This document shows, piece by piece, positions 1-9,207 of a DNA stretch of 64,000 nucleotides. A program made the position numbers and the translations under genes. The stretch comes from JACKAQ01 sp020634975 [NCBI: Calditrichia bacterium]. GTDB lineage: Bacteria; Calditrichota; Calditrichia; RBG-13-44-9. Location of the stretch: the NCBI GenBank assembly GCA_020634975.1, contig JACKAQ010000001.1, positions 3,162,001 through 3,226,000 on the forward strand. Reading direction: 5' to 3'. The stretch's first letter is position 1, and the number at the start of each line of letters is the position of its first letter. Below the pieces are notes generated by a model. That model was not told the DNA's origin. It did not search any database and saw only the letters and a list, made by a program, of their open reading frames with translations.

Positions 1-1
1 G

Positions 2-2578
2 AACACCGGTATCACGCCAAATAATTACAATTTTACAGCACGGATAGTTGCAGATACTTCCCAAGATGAAAATACAAATGAATACGCAGCAATTGCTGCG
101 GACACAACCGCATCATTTAACATGCAGGTGGTTGAAACCGGTGGCGCAACAATTAGCGCAGCCTACATCAACGCACCGGGAACAACCGAAATTACCGCAT
201 CCGGTTTACAGCGCGTTCGCATCTTTTTGCAACCGCAACTGGTCGGCGATTTTTCAACCGCACGAGCGAAGTTGAGCCTGCCGCAGAATTATTTTGCCGT
301 CGATTCGCTGACTGCAAATATTTTGGATAACGGTCTGGTTGAGTGGCAGTTGGATCTGCCCGATACGACTTCTGGCGGTCAAACGTTGGATTTTGCGCTG
401 GATATCCGGGCGGTTTCTGCGATAAATAACGCTATTTCGGAAGACAGCGACACGCTCAAAATCACGCTCCAAAAACGGGCAAACCTCTCGATTACCGGCG
501 ATGTGGTGGAAACGCTGTTCAACGATGTGGTTAGCCAGGGCGATACCATCACCTATCGGGCGGTGGTCAGCAATCTCGGCGAAGCCGGTGTACTCGCAAC
601 GCCTACGGGTGAAGTGACCCTTTCGCTCGGTGAAAAATTATTCCTGCTCGATGGGGAAACTCCCACAAAACCGTTTGGCATCGATCAGCCGGTGGAGTGG
701 CAGGTTCGGGCAGAAGAAAATTCCGCGATTGCCGGATTGTTAAATCAGATTAACGAAACCCGCGCTGAAAAATCGCGATTGCTGATGCTGCAATCCGCCA
801 ATCAGGTGGATGAAAGCGGCGGCAGCGATGCGCGTCAGCGGGAACTGAATCAACTATTAGATGGACTGGTTCAGCAACTAACGGCACTCGCTGATCCGTC
901 CCATTTGACAGCGCGGATTACCCGAAGTGCCCGCGATGCCAACACCGGTGCAGCTGCTTTTGTGTCGGTCGATAGTGTGCGCCGCGATGTGCAAATTGCC
1001 GAACCGGTTTCGGCGAGCATCCTTTCGCTGCAATTGTTGAATGATATAACCAGCCAGCCGCTCAGCACGGTTTCGACCGGTCAGGTGTTCACGGTTTCGG
1101 CGCTCACCGATTTTGTCGGTGCGGTGATCGAAAAACGCGGAACGCTCGAATTGCCGGATGGCTTCACGATTCTAGATGGCGATTCCACAAAATCTGTCAA
1201 TGCAGATAACACGATTCGCTGGAAAGTGAGTGCGCCAACGATCATTTCCGGCGGGTCGCCGCAGCAAATAAAACTGGTGATCTCCGGACGCGACCAAAAT
1301 GGTGATCCCGGAATTACCGATCCGGTTCAACTGAACAGCGATTCGACCGGCGTCATCGTCGAGCCGAAAACCAATTTGCAGTTTTACACACCGGATCCGG
1401 CATTCAGCCTTACGGCAAGCGAGCAATTTACCATTCGCGCCGTGATTAAAAATGATAATTTCGGCGGTGCCGATGCAACGGGTGGCGGAACGGTTCAATT
1501 ATCGAACCTCAATTCATCATTTACAATCGATCCGGGAACGCCCGCGATTCAAAATTTCACAATCGATGCTGCAGTGGACAGCGCGATTGTTAGTTGGAAC
1601 ATCACTGCACCGAGCGGAAACGTGAGCACTGTGGCAACATTGCGGCTTACGCAAATTCCAATTGATGAAAACACCCAAACCACCGCCAGCGTGAATACAA
1701 CAACGGAAACGGTTGACATCAACATGGTGCCGACCCAATTGGAATTGAGTCTGATTGACGAAGTAAAGCTGGACGAAGGCAGCTATGCCGCCGGACAGCA
1801 AAATTTGGCGGTATTTGGTTTGGCATTCAGGAATCCGAATCCTGCCGAAATTATCCGGGTGGATGAAATTCAGATTCGCGTAACGGAAGGCGCAACTAAC
1901 GTGCCCGATGTTCAAAATCTGGTATCGCGAATGGAAATGGTCAGTTGGGAATTTTATCAAACGAACCCGAGTGGCAACGCTTCGCCACCGGATCAATTGA
2001 TTAGCGTTGCGATTTCAGATCCGGAATCAAATCCGGTGCTCCTGACTTTTGACCCACCGTTGCAGATTCCTGCGGGTGAAAGCGACAGCCTTGTGGTGCG
2101 CATTGATTTGTCCGGCGCGCAGTTGAACCGCAATTTTAGTCTGGCTATTAGCAATGTTCGGGCACGCGGCGCATCCTCAAATCCGGCAGAAGTGCTGGAC
2201 GGCGTCGGGACACCGATCATCAATTCCAATTTGACGACATCCGGCGGCATCACCATTCTTTCCGACGATCCGGAAGTAGCGTTCCGCAACTATCCCAACC
2301 CGTTCGGGAAAGACAGCAACAACGGCTCGGGGCTGACCTTCTTCTCTTTTGTAATGGAAAGCGGCAGCGAAGCGACCATCAGCATTTACACCCTCACCGG
2401 TCAGTTGGTCTATCGCCAAACGGAGTCCGGGCTGGATAGCGGCGGCAGATTATACAACCGAACGCTGTTCTGGAACGGAAAAAATGATGCCGGGCAAACT
2501 GTGGTGAACGGCGTTTACATCGCCATTCTGGAAGCGAACGGCAGACAGTACACAACGAAAGTTGCATTTGTAAAATAA
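2..2578 (+). CDS. Large exported protein, C-terminal part, with FlgD/T9SS-type tail (5' end outside window)
   Basis: The reading frame is open from base 2, so the gene begins upstream; the first ATG inside the window (122) is probably internal. What is seen is about 850 residues of beta-rich, Thr/Ser/Asn-rich sequence with repeated segments around NLSITGDVVETLF and TNLQFYTPDPAFSLTASEQF, typical of stacked Ig-like or CARDB-like extracellular domains. The last 100 residues begin with YPNPFGKDSN and run through ISIYTLTGQLVYR and VVNGVYIAILEANG to KVAFVK at the C-terminus. This matches the FlgD-Ig/type A sorting domain used by type IX secretion cargo. Surface location is inferred; ligand or activity is unknown. 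The gene is followed after 63 bases by a PorV-family gene, a common pairing. Confidence 0.8.
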   Translation, partial: NTGITPNNYNFTARIVADTSQDENTNEYAAIAADTTASFNMQVVETGGATISAAYINAPGTTEITASGLQRVRIFLQPQLVGDFSTARAKLSLPQNYFAVDSLTANILDNGLVEWQLDLPDTTSGGQTLDFALDIRAVSAINNAISEDSDTLKITLQKRANLSITGDVVETLFNDVVSQGDTITYRAVVSNLGEAGVLATPTGEVTLSLGEKLFLLDGETPTKPFGIDQPVEWQVRAEENSAIAGLLNQINETRAEKSRLLMLQSANQVDESGGSDARQRELNQLLDGLVQQLTALADPSHLTARITRSARDANTGAAAFVSVDSVRRDVQIAEPVSASILSLQLLNDITSQPLSTVSTGQVFTVSALTDFVGAVIEKRGTLELPDGFTILDGDSTKSVNADNTIRWKVSAPTIISGGSPQQIKLVISGRDQNGDPGITDPVQLNSDSTGVIVEPKTNLQFYTPDPAFSLTASEQFTIRAVIKNDNFGGADATGGGTVQLSNLNSSFTIDPGTPAIQNFTIDAAVDSAIVSWNITAPSGNVSTVATLRLTQIPIDENTQTTASVNTTTETVDINMVPTQLELSLIDEVKLDEGSYAAGQQNLAVFGLAFRNPNPAEIIRVDEIQIRVTEGATNVPDVQNLVSRMEMVSWEFYQTNPSGNASPPDQLISVAISDPESNPVLLTFDPPLQIPAGESDSLVVRIDLSGAQLNRNFSLAISNVRARGASSNPAEVLDGVGTPIINSNLTTSGGITILSDDPEVAFRNYPNPFGKDSNNGSGLTFFSFVMESGSEATISIYTLTGQLVYRQTESGLDSGGRLYNRTLFWNGKNDAGQTVVNGVYIAILEANGRQYTTKVAFVK

Positions 2579-2641
2579 TGTAAATATTAAATTTGTAAAA
2601 ATGCTTTGCGGTTGTATTCAACATAGAGCAATGGATAGAAC

Positions 2642-4576
2642 ATGAGTAAAATAAGAAAAATAATCCGGCAAATGAGTATATCCATCACGTTAACGCTGTT
2701 GATGGGGACACATATTACCGGCCTCGCACAGGATGGCAAAGCCGGCTTACAAAACCCGCTGCACGAGCTGGGCGCCGGCGCACGCGCGTTTTCTTTGGGG
2801 CGTGCGTATGTGGCAATGGCGGATGATCCATCGGCAGTTTATTGGAATCCGGCAGGTCTGGAATATGTGCCGCGCATGTCTTTCACGTTGTTCCGCAGCC
2901 CGCTGGCACTTGCCGGCGTCAGTTACGACTTTCTCGGATTTGTGTTTCCCACCTTGCAATTGGGTAGTGTGGGGGTCGGGTATTCGCGCATTGGCGTGAG
3001 TGATATTTTATTCACGGATGAATTCAACGCAACCGACGGTTCAATGTTTAGTTACGATTACAGCGAAATTTACATCGCTTACGCCAAAAAAATTTGGTGG
3101 GGACTTACACCGGGGTTAACCTTTAAAGTGAATCAACAATCCATATCGCTCACCGGACAGGATAACAGCGCATTCGGGCTGGATGCCGGATTGATGTATC
3201 GCCCCGATTTTCAGAATGGTATTTTGAGTGGAATTTCTCTCGGGTTCCATTATCAGAACTTGATCAAGCCGGAGTTGAATTTTTCGGCGAATAAGGATTC
3301 GTTAGCCAGTCAAATGTCCATCGGACTCATGAAAGGCATCCCGGTTGGTTTGAGCGGCAGGTTGAACGTGCTGCTCAGTTATGTGCAAATAGAAAACGGC
3401 ACCAGCGCATTTCACACCGGAGCGGAATACCAGTTCCAGAATTTGGGCAACATCCGGGTAGGGTTCGACAATAATACGCCGTCATTTGGTGCGGGGGTGG
3501 AATACAAATTTGTGAATATCGATTATGCCTTTGGAAATCTGAGCACCGATAACGCGTTTAGCGCATCGCACCGCTTTTCTGTCACCTTCAATCTCGGGAA
3601 ATCCCGCGAAGAAAAAATATTGCAAGCCGATGAAAACCGCATCGCCAGAGAAAAAGAGCTGGTCGAAAGCACCAAATCACAGGAACGCCAGCGCCGCATT
3701 GCCGAAAGTATGCAGCGCGGAAAAGATTATCTGGACAACTCAAATTATTTTGAAGCATCGGTTGAATTCCAGCGCGTTATTCAGGATGACCCGTTCAACA
3801 CCACTGCTCAGGCGCTGTTCGACAGCTCGCAGGGATTTATCGAACGGGAATTTGAAAAACGGCAGGAAGAAGCCATTGCCCAGGCTGTGGACGCAGGCAT
3901 GGCTGCGCAAACCCAGCAGCAGATCAACATTTATTTTGAACGCGGTCGTAACCTCCTGCAAAATAAACAATATACGGACGCACTGATGCAGTTTAATCAG
4001 GCGTTGGAATTGCGCCCGGATGACCCGGTGTTAACCGAGGCCGCCAATTCTACCAAACGCCAGTTGAGCGAAGAAGTGCGCACACTGGTGCAGGATGCCC
4101 GCCAGAAATTCCGGTTGGGTAATTATTCGGATGCGTTGCAGGTGCTTAGCGAAGCGCTTATTCTTTCGCCCGATCCGGATCAGCCGGCCAGCCAGGCGCT
4201 GCGCGATGAAATCAACACGCTCACCCGCCGGATTCGCTTGCAGCAATTCCTGATTCGCGGATTGGCGCTGCTCCGTGCGGAAGAATATACCGAAGCACTG
4301 ACAGTTTTTGAGGATGCGATAAAGCTTGATCCGACCAACGAAACGCTCCGGCAATATCTGGATCAAACGCGATTGCAACTGGGCACACGCCGGGAGAAAA
4401 TGGACCCCGAATCTGAAAGCCAATATGCAGAAGCAATGGATCATTTCCTGGCCGGTCGATATGAACGTTCGTTGGAAATTTTCCGCAGATTATCGGAAAA
4501 ATATCCATATAACAAAAAACTTCAAGATGCAATCGGGGTTGTCGAAGATCGTATAAAACGCAGTAACAATCAATAA
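2642..4576 (+). CDS. PorV/PorQ-family outer membrane protein with C-terminal TPR repeats
   Basis: 644 residues. An N-terminal signal peptide (about residues 1-30, ending GLAQ) is followed by the PorV/PorQ signature GAGARAFSLGRAYVAMADDP and SAVYWNPAGLEYV, then alternating beta strands to about residue 320, which fits a FadL-like outer membrane barrel. Residues 330-400 are charged and helical (many E, K, R, Q), and about 400-630 contain at least three TPR-like units, for example YTDALMQFNQALELRPDDP and YTEALTVFEDAIKLDPTNE. PorV proteins shuttle or anchor type IX secretion cargo. The TPR extension is extra to the usual family length of about 350-400 residues and would lie in the periplasm if the barrel topology holds. 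Cargo could be the upstream protein; that is inference. Confidence 0.82.
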   Translation: MSKIRKIIRQMSISITLTLLMGTHITGLAQDGKAGLQNPLHELGAGARAFSLGRAYVAMADDPSAVYWNPAGLEYVPRMSFTLFRSPLALAGVSYDFLGFVFPTLQLGSVGVGYSRIGVSDILFTDEFNATDGSMFSYDYSEIYIAYAKKIWWGLTPGLTFKVNQQSISLTGQDNSAFGLDAGLMYRPDFQNGILSGISLGFHYQNLIKPELNFSANKDSLASQMSIGLMKGIPVGLSGRLNVLLSYVQIENGTSAFHTGAEYQFQNLGNIRVGFDNNTPSFGAGVEYKFVNIDYAFGNLSTDNAFSASHRFSVTFNLGKSREEKILQADENRIAREKELVESTKSQERQRRIAESMQRGKDYLDNSNYFEASVEFQRVIQDDPFNTTAQALFDSSQGFIEREFEKRQEEAIAQAVDAGMAAQTQQQINIYFERGRNLLQNKQYTDALMQFNQALELRPDDPVLTEAANSTKRQLSEEVRTLVQDARQKFRLGNYSDALQVLSEALILSPDPDQPASQALRDEINTLTRRIRLQQFLIRGLALLRAEEYTEALTVFEDAIKLDPTNETLRQYLDQTRLQLGTRREKMDPESESQYAEAMDHFLAGRYERSLEIFRRLSEKYPYNKKLQDAIGVVEDRIKRSNNQ

Positions 4577-4715
4577 CTCGAGCACGCTGATCTGCCATGT
4601 GTTTTTTCGGGGCTAAATTCTGTAAACTTATAAAAATACGGAATGATTATCCCAAAAAATCGTTTGGTAATCGGGTGAAGGCAAACTAATTTTATTGAAA
4701 AACTGATTCGAGCGA

Positions 4716-7328
4716 ATGTTCAAAAATATCTCCAAGGAAGAACTTGTTGTTCCCGCCGCGATGACTCAACTGGCATCGGTTCGCGATTTTATTGAGGCCA
4801 TCGGCAAAAAATACAAGATTTCTCCCAAAATCGTAAATTCCTTTAAACTGGTGGTGGATGAAGCCTGTACCAACATCATCCGGCACGGTTACCAGAATGT
4901 AAAAGATGGCAAAATTACCATCCGGGCGATTATGCGTCGCCTGAGCGTTACGCTGGTGATTATTGATAAAGGAAAAACGTTTGATCCGCGCCAGTTGCGC
5001 AACCCGGATTTGGATCAGTATGTCAAAATCGGGAAAAAGGGCGGTTTGGGAATTTTGATGATGCGCCGCCTGATGGATGATATTCAATACAATATCACCG
5101 CTGAAGGCAACGAATTGCGCCTCACCAAAACCCGCGATGCCGCTGTCGAATCGTCAATTTCCGCATATTACAACTCAATGTCGCTGCGGCGTAAGTTTTT
5201 TCTTTTTACATGTTTAGGGATGTTTTTGGTAACAGCCATCGCATATTTTGCGGTGGTGCCGAGCGTAAAATCCAATGTGCAAAAAAATCTGTTTGCTGAT
5301 GTCCGGGCAATTGCTCAGGATTTCGCAAAAACCAACTACGAACTGCTCCGCGAAGAACAGGATTTGATTCTGGCGGAGAACGCCAAATCGATCCAGCAAA
5401 ACCGCCCGGATCTGGTGCAGCGCGCGATGATCGCCCGGCAAGACTGGGAAATTATTGCGGTTTATCCGTTTGATCGTGAAATGATCAACCAAAAATTGCT
5501 GATCGATGAATTGACCGTGATGGAAAGCGATAGCCAGATCACCATTTACGAATCGGAAGTGGATGGCCGGCTGTGCTATTATTTTATCGCGCCCGTTCGC
5601 CCGGAAACCGGCGATATCGACCCGATCGGTTACGCCCTGCTGCAGGTGGACGACGAGCATATTCAAAATAAAATTGCCGGCGAAAACGTTCGCTGGATTG
5701 TTTTCCTCGGTATATTGATGTTTGGCGGCATCCTCGGTATTGGCTGGATGGTAACGCAAATTACCAAACCATTCCACCGATTGGCAGAATGGGTACGCCA
5801 GGTTGCCCGGGGACAGGTCGATCAGGAAGAAATTGACATTGACGCGCGCGATGAAATCGGGGAAATTGCCCAGGCATTTAGCGAAGTGACCAGCAAATTC
5901 CGCGAAGCGCAGGCAAATGTGATCGAGCAACAGCGACTCCAGAAAGAGTTGCAGGTAGCTCAGGAAATTCAGCAAATGTTGCTGCCCAACGATTTTCCTG
6001 ATGTGGTCGGATACGACATTACCTCGTATTACCAATCCGCTAAAGAAGTGGGTGGCGATTTGTTCGATTTTGTGCAAGTTGATGACCAGAGCATCGGCAT
6101 TTGCGTTGCAGACGTTTCCGGTAAAGGCATTCCCGGATCGCTGGTGATGACGATGATCCGCACATCGCTGCGACTGGAAGCGCGCGGGAACAAAAATCCT
6201 GCAGAAGTGCTCACAAAAGTGAACAGCTTTGTGACTGACGATATTCGCCGGGGCATGTTTGTTACCATGTTTTATGTTATTCTGGACTCCCGCGAACGGA
6301 CAGTTTCGTTTGCCAGCGCCGGCCACAACCCGATGATCGTTTATCGCGGAAAAAGCAAAGAAACTTATTACCTCAATCCATCGGGATTTCCGGTGGGCAT
6401 TACTTTGCCGGATATCAAATTGTTTGGTGAACGGGTGCAGGCAGACCGCATCCGGCTCCACCCGGATGACATTTTAGTGCTCTATACCGACGGCATCACC
6501 GAAGCGATGAACGCACAGCGCGAGCTGTATGGTGATGAGCGATTTTTATCCGCCATCCGTAAATTCGGGCATCTGGATGTTGTTGAATTTGTGAACGCGC
6601 TGAAAAACGATATTTTGACATTTACCGGCGGTTTCGAGCAAAATGACGATATTACGTTAGTTGCCATCAAAGAAAATATGGCGGCTGTTGATGTAAAAGT
6701 GAACGGATTCCAGGATATGTTCGAAGCTGTTCAGGAATACGACGAATTAACCGTGGCGGAAGCCTGCAAAATTGCCGGGATTTCCTCATCCACTTTTTAC
6801 CGGTATCGCAAAATTTACGAAGAAGGTGGCTACGATTTGCTCCGCGAAATGCTTCACGGATACACCAACCTCGGTTTGCGCCACATGAGCGTGGAATTGA
6901 AAACGAAAATGTATGACATCATCCGCAGATACCCGCATTACGGCCCGAAAAAAATCAGCGATTTGTTGAATACAGAGGAATACGGATTTGTGGAAATGTC
7001 GCCGGTGCTGATTTACGAAGAACTCAAACGTGCCAAACTGAATACCAAAGAGCGCCGGGAATCGTTTGTGCAGCGCGGTGGAAAACGGCGCCTCAAACCA
7101 CCGGGAACGCCGTTGTTAACGCTCGATGGCGAAGTGCTGGTCGGTTTCCGCAGCGAAGATCAGCCGGCGATCGATATGCCGTTTGCGCCCGCACCGATAA
7201 ATTCATCTGTGCGCAGCAAGGAAAAGCTGATTTCCGCGCGCGGAAAAGCGCATAAAACAGCATTCGGAAATCTTCAGCGATATGAAGAAACCGGTGTCGA
7301 TCAACCGGAAAAAGATGGCGAAAATTAA
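4716..7328 (+). CDS. Membrane RsbW-like kinase + SpoIIE/RsbU-type phosphatase with transposase-type HTH tail
   Basis: 870 residues in an unusual order. Residues 1-140 are an RsbW/SpoIIAB-like serine kinase ATPase: N-box VDEACTNIIRHGY (about 47-59), DKGKTFDP (84-91) and GGLGI. TM1 lies near 162-182 and TM2 near 327-348, enclosing an extracytoplasmic sensor of about 145 residues; a HAMP-like segment follows (350-400). Residues 405-655 are a SpoIIE/PP2C phosphatase with metal ligands in GGDLFD (D448), ADVSGKG (D466), YTDGITEA (D592) and NDDIT (D644/645). Residues 678-705 form a helix-turn-helix (LTVAEACKIAGISSSTFYRY) and 728-787 a second DNA-binding-like unit (YPHYGPKKISDLLN) of the kind found in IS3/IS481 transposases. 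Family knowledge: kinase and phosphatase act oppositely on an STAS protein; the next gene encodes one. Start ATG at 4716 has only weak RBS support. Confidence 0.85.
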   Translation: MFKNISKEELVVPAAMTQLASVRDFIEAIGKKYKISPKIVNSFKLVVDEACTNIIRHGYQNVKDGKITIRAIMRRLSVTLVIIDKGKTFDPRQLRNPDLDQYVKIGKKGGLGILMMRRLMDDIQYNITAEGNELRLTKTRDAAVESSISAYYNSMSLRRKFFLFTCLGMFLVTAIAYFAVVPSVKSNVQKNLFADVRAIAQDFAKTNYELLREEQDLILAENAKSIQQNRPDLVQRAMIARQDWEIIAVYPFDREMINQKLLIDELTVMESDSQITIYESEVDGRLCYYFIAPVRPETGDIDPIGYALLQVDDEHIQNKIAGENVRWIVFLGILMFGGILGIGWMVTQITKPFHRLAEWVRQVARGQVDQEEIDIDARDEIGEIAQAFSEVTSKFREAQANVIEQQRLQKELQVAQEIQQMLLPNDFPDVVGYDITSYYQSAKEVGGDLFDFVQVDDQSIGICVADVSGKGIPGSLVMTMIRTSLRLEARGNKNPAEVLTKVNSFVTDDIRRGMFVTMFYVILDSRERTVSFASAGHNPMIVYRGKSKETYYLNPSGFPVGITLPDIKLFGERVQADRIRLHPDDILVLYTDGITEAMNAQRELYGDERFLSAIRKFGHLDVVEFVNALKNDILTFTGGFEQNDDITLVAIKENMAAVDVKVNGFQDMFEAVQEYDELTVAEACKIAGISSSTFYRYRKIYEEGGYDLLREMLHGYTNLGLRHMSVELKTKMYDIIRRYPHYGPKKISDLLNTEEYGFVEMSPVLIYEELKRAKLNTKERRESFVQRGGKRRLKPPGTPLLTLDGEVLVGFRSEDQPAIDMPFAPAPINSSVRSKEKLISARGKAHKTAFGNLQRYEETGVDQPEKDGEN

Positions 7329-7366
7329 TATCGTCCGGGTTGTTTTGAGTAAATGATGTTGTATCT

Positions 7367-7395
7367 TTGACAATATCATTATTCACAAAAATGAT
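7367..7395 (+). promoter_or_regulatory. Possible sigma-70 type promoter for the STAS gene
   Basis: TTGACA at 7367-7372, a 17-base spacer, then AATGAT at 7390-7395. The -35 is perfect and the -10 is weak. It lies in the 134-base gap before the STAS gene, which would give that gene a transcript separate from the phosphatase gene. A second AT-rich box (TATAAA at 7405) lacks a good -35. Confidence 0.35.
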
Positions 7396-7462
7396 TTTTT
7401 TCTGTATAAAATGACAATAAAGTTCGATGATAAAAAAGATATAATGACTGACGGAGGATTGA

Positions 7463-8254
7463 ATGGAAGGAATTCAAGTCTCAACGCTTAACGCCGGATC
7501 CCACAACCAGATTTCGATTATTAAAGTGGGCGGTTATATTGACACAACGACCTCCGCCGAAGTAGAGCGTTCGCTGAATGCTTTGCTCAAACAGGGGCGT
7601 TACCAAATCATAATTGATTTGGGTGCTGTTGACTACATTAGTAGCGCCGGCTGGGGAATTTTCATCAGTGAAATCAAATCGATCCGGGAAAATAACGGTG
7701 ACTTGAAACTGGTGCAGATGATCCCCGATGTGTATGAAATTTTTGAACTTCTGGAATTTCATCACATTCTGGATGTTTACGACTCGGTGCAGGAAGCGGT
7801 GAACAAATTCGAAGAATCGCAATATGTTGAAGTGGTTTCGGAATCCCGGGTTAAAGCGCAGCCGAAAGAAGCCGCGCCCAAACCTATGTCCGATCCCACA
7901 CCAACCGCGCAAACGCCACCGACACCACGATTTGAAAATCGTGAGGAGGCAGCTCCGGCAGCTTCTGCATCTGCGCCCAAGTTGCCCAATTTGCCCAACT
8001 CGGCAGTTGCAGCAAGTCCGGATGAGCCTCGCAAACGATCCATGATGGATACCGCAACACTTCCTGTTGAAGAAAAAGTGAAACATATCATTCGGCAAAA
8101 CCCGGAATTCGGTGCATACAAAATCAACAAACGGTTGAATACACCGGACTATGGTTTTGCGCGAATCGGTTGGTTTGGCGTGCGTTCTCTGCTGAGCCAA
8201 ATGGGTCTGAATTCGCGTGGCAAACGCCGTGAGTTTGCGCAGAAACCCAGATAA
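7463..8254 (+). CDS. STAS anti-sigma-factor antagonist with transposase-type C-terminal domain
   Basis: 263 residues. Residues 8-115 are an STAS domain of the RsbV/SpoIIAA type with the phosphorylation loop DYISSAGWG (S60/S61 are the candidate phospho-serines). A Pro/Ala-rich linker of about 75 residues follows (125-198). Residues 203-263 resemble the C-terminal module of the preceding kinase/phosphatase: HIIRQNPEFGAYKINKRLNT here against DIIRRYPHYGPKKISDLLNT there, then YGF and a basic LN...RR..F.Q end in both. Start chosen at 7463 because GGAGG sits 5-6 bases upstream. Inference: this is the substrate of the neighbouring kinase/phosphatase and may itself bind DNA or dimerise with it. A typical family member is about 110 residues, so the tail is an addition. 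Confidence 0.85.
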   Translation: MEGIQVSTLNAGSHNQISIIKVGGYIDTTTSAEVERSLNALLKQGRYQIIIDLGAVDYISSAGWGIFISEIKSIRENNGDLKLVQMIPDVYEIFELLEFHHILDVYDSVQEAVNKFEESQYVEVVSESRVKAQPKEAAPKPMSDPTPTAQTPPTPRFENREEAAPAASASAPKLPNLPNSAVAASPDEPRKRSMMDTATLPVEEKVKHIIRQNPEFGAYKINKRLNTPDYGFARIGWFGVRSLLSQMGLNSRGKRREFAQKPR

Positions 8255-8322
8255 ACCCTTTTTCAACGCACTCGGCGAAATATTAAAAATAGTTTTACCG
8301 GTATTTTCCGGCAAAAAAAGTT

Positions 8323-8358
8323 AAAGACAGGCTTCTGAAGCACTGTCTTTGCCTTTTT
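8323..8358 (+). terminator. Rho-independent terminator after the STAS gene
   Basis: Arms AAAGACAG (8323-8330) and CTGTCTTT (8343-8350) pair perfectly; GCTTC and GAAGC can pair inside them. A T5 run lies at 8354-8358. It is about 70 bases past the STAS stop and closes the partner-switching module. Confidence 0.7.
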
Positions 8359-8490
8359 AGGGGATTTGCCAATTTCAGAAACTTTTAGTGGTTTTCCGGG
8401 TAAACAATCTGAACGTTCCGGGTTCGGTTCAACGCTGTGTCGTCAACAAAAAAGCCATAACAAACGCTAATCTGCCAATGTAAATTCAAT

Positions 8491-9162
8491 ATGAAATTAT
8501 CTCCCAAACACCTGCTTTTATTGATGATAGTCGCAATGTTGTTTGCGGCCCAATCCGTGTTTGCCCAAAACCCGGTATCGGTTGCGCGCATCAAATACGA
8601 CGGCGGCGGTGATTGGTATGGCAATCGCACCACATTTGTCAATCTGTTCCGCTTCATGCGGGAAAACAACAATGTGGAAACAACCGAACGGGAAATTGTG
8701 CTATCAATTACCGATAAAGATTTCTTCAAATATCCGATTGCCTATATTGCCGGACATGGCAATATTAAATTTTCTGCGCCGGAAGCCAGTCGACTACGCG
8801 AATATCTGATCAAAGGCGGTTTTTTGTGGGCAGATGACGATTACGGAATGGATCCATATTTTCGACGGGAAATGAAAAAAGTATTCCCGGAATCGGATTG
8901 GGTTGCGCTACCTTTTTCGCATCCGGTTTTTCACATGCAGTTTAATTTTTCCAATGGATTGCCCAAAATTCACAAACACGATGGCGGCCCACCGGTTGCA
9001 TTCGGGCTCTTTTTTGAAGGACGAATGGTGGCATTTTACAGTTTCAACACCGATATCAGCGATGGCTGCGAAGATGCCGATGTTCACAACGACCCGCCGG
9101 ATGTGCGCCGTTCCGCCCTGCAAATGGGAACCAACATCTTATTGTGGGCGATGCTACAGTAA
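8491..9162 (+). CDS. Secreted DUF4159 domain protein
   Basis: 223 residues: a signal peptide (LLLLMIVAMLFAAQSVFAQ, cleavage near residue 26) and one DUF4159 domain. Diagnostic segments are IKYDGGGDWYGNRTTF, YIAGHGNIKFSAPEASRLREYL, GGFLWADDDYG and the C-terminal RRSALQMGTNILLWAML. DUF4159 has a glutamine-amidotransferase-like fold without a proven activity and is usually encoded near MoxR/BatA-type or DUF4175 genes. Here the next gene, 45 bases on, is a DUF4175-like membrane protein, consistent with an envelope-related operon. The start at 8491 places the signal peptide correctly; no strong Shine-Dalgarno is visible. Catalytic function cannot be assigned. Confidence 0.82.
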   Translation: MKLSPKHLLLLMIVAMLFAAQSVFAQNPVSVARIKYDGGGDWYGNRTTFVNLFRFMRENNNVETTEREIVLSITDKDFFKYPIAYIAGHGNIKFSAPEASRLREYLIKGGFLWADDDYGMDPYFRREMKKVFPESDWVALPFSHPVFHMQFNFSNGLPKIHKHDGGPPVAFGLFFEGRMVAFYSFNTDISDGCEDADVHNDPPDVRRSALQMGTNILLWAMLQ

Positions 9163-9207
9163 TTTTCCGGTTCAAATTTCGCAAATAATTATAAAGAAGT
9201 ACGAATA

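Noticed and set aside
5214-6461. 415-codon open frame on the minus strand
   Set aside because: It lies wholly antisense to the kinase/phosphatase gene, whose domains are clear. The translation is rich in His, Asn, Arg and Phe with no recognisable domain, typical of a shadow frame.
6740-7290. A separate insertion sequence fused by frameshift to the phosphatase
   Set aside because: The HTH region is in frame, lacks any DDE catalytic core or terminal inverted repeats, and a related module is present in the neighbouring STAS gene, so a stable domain is more likely than a recent insertion.
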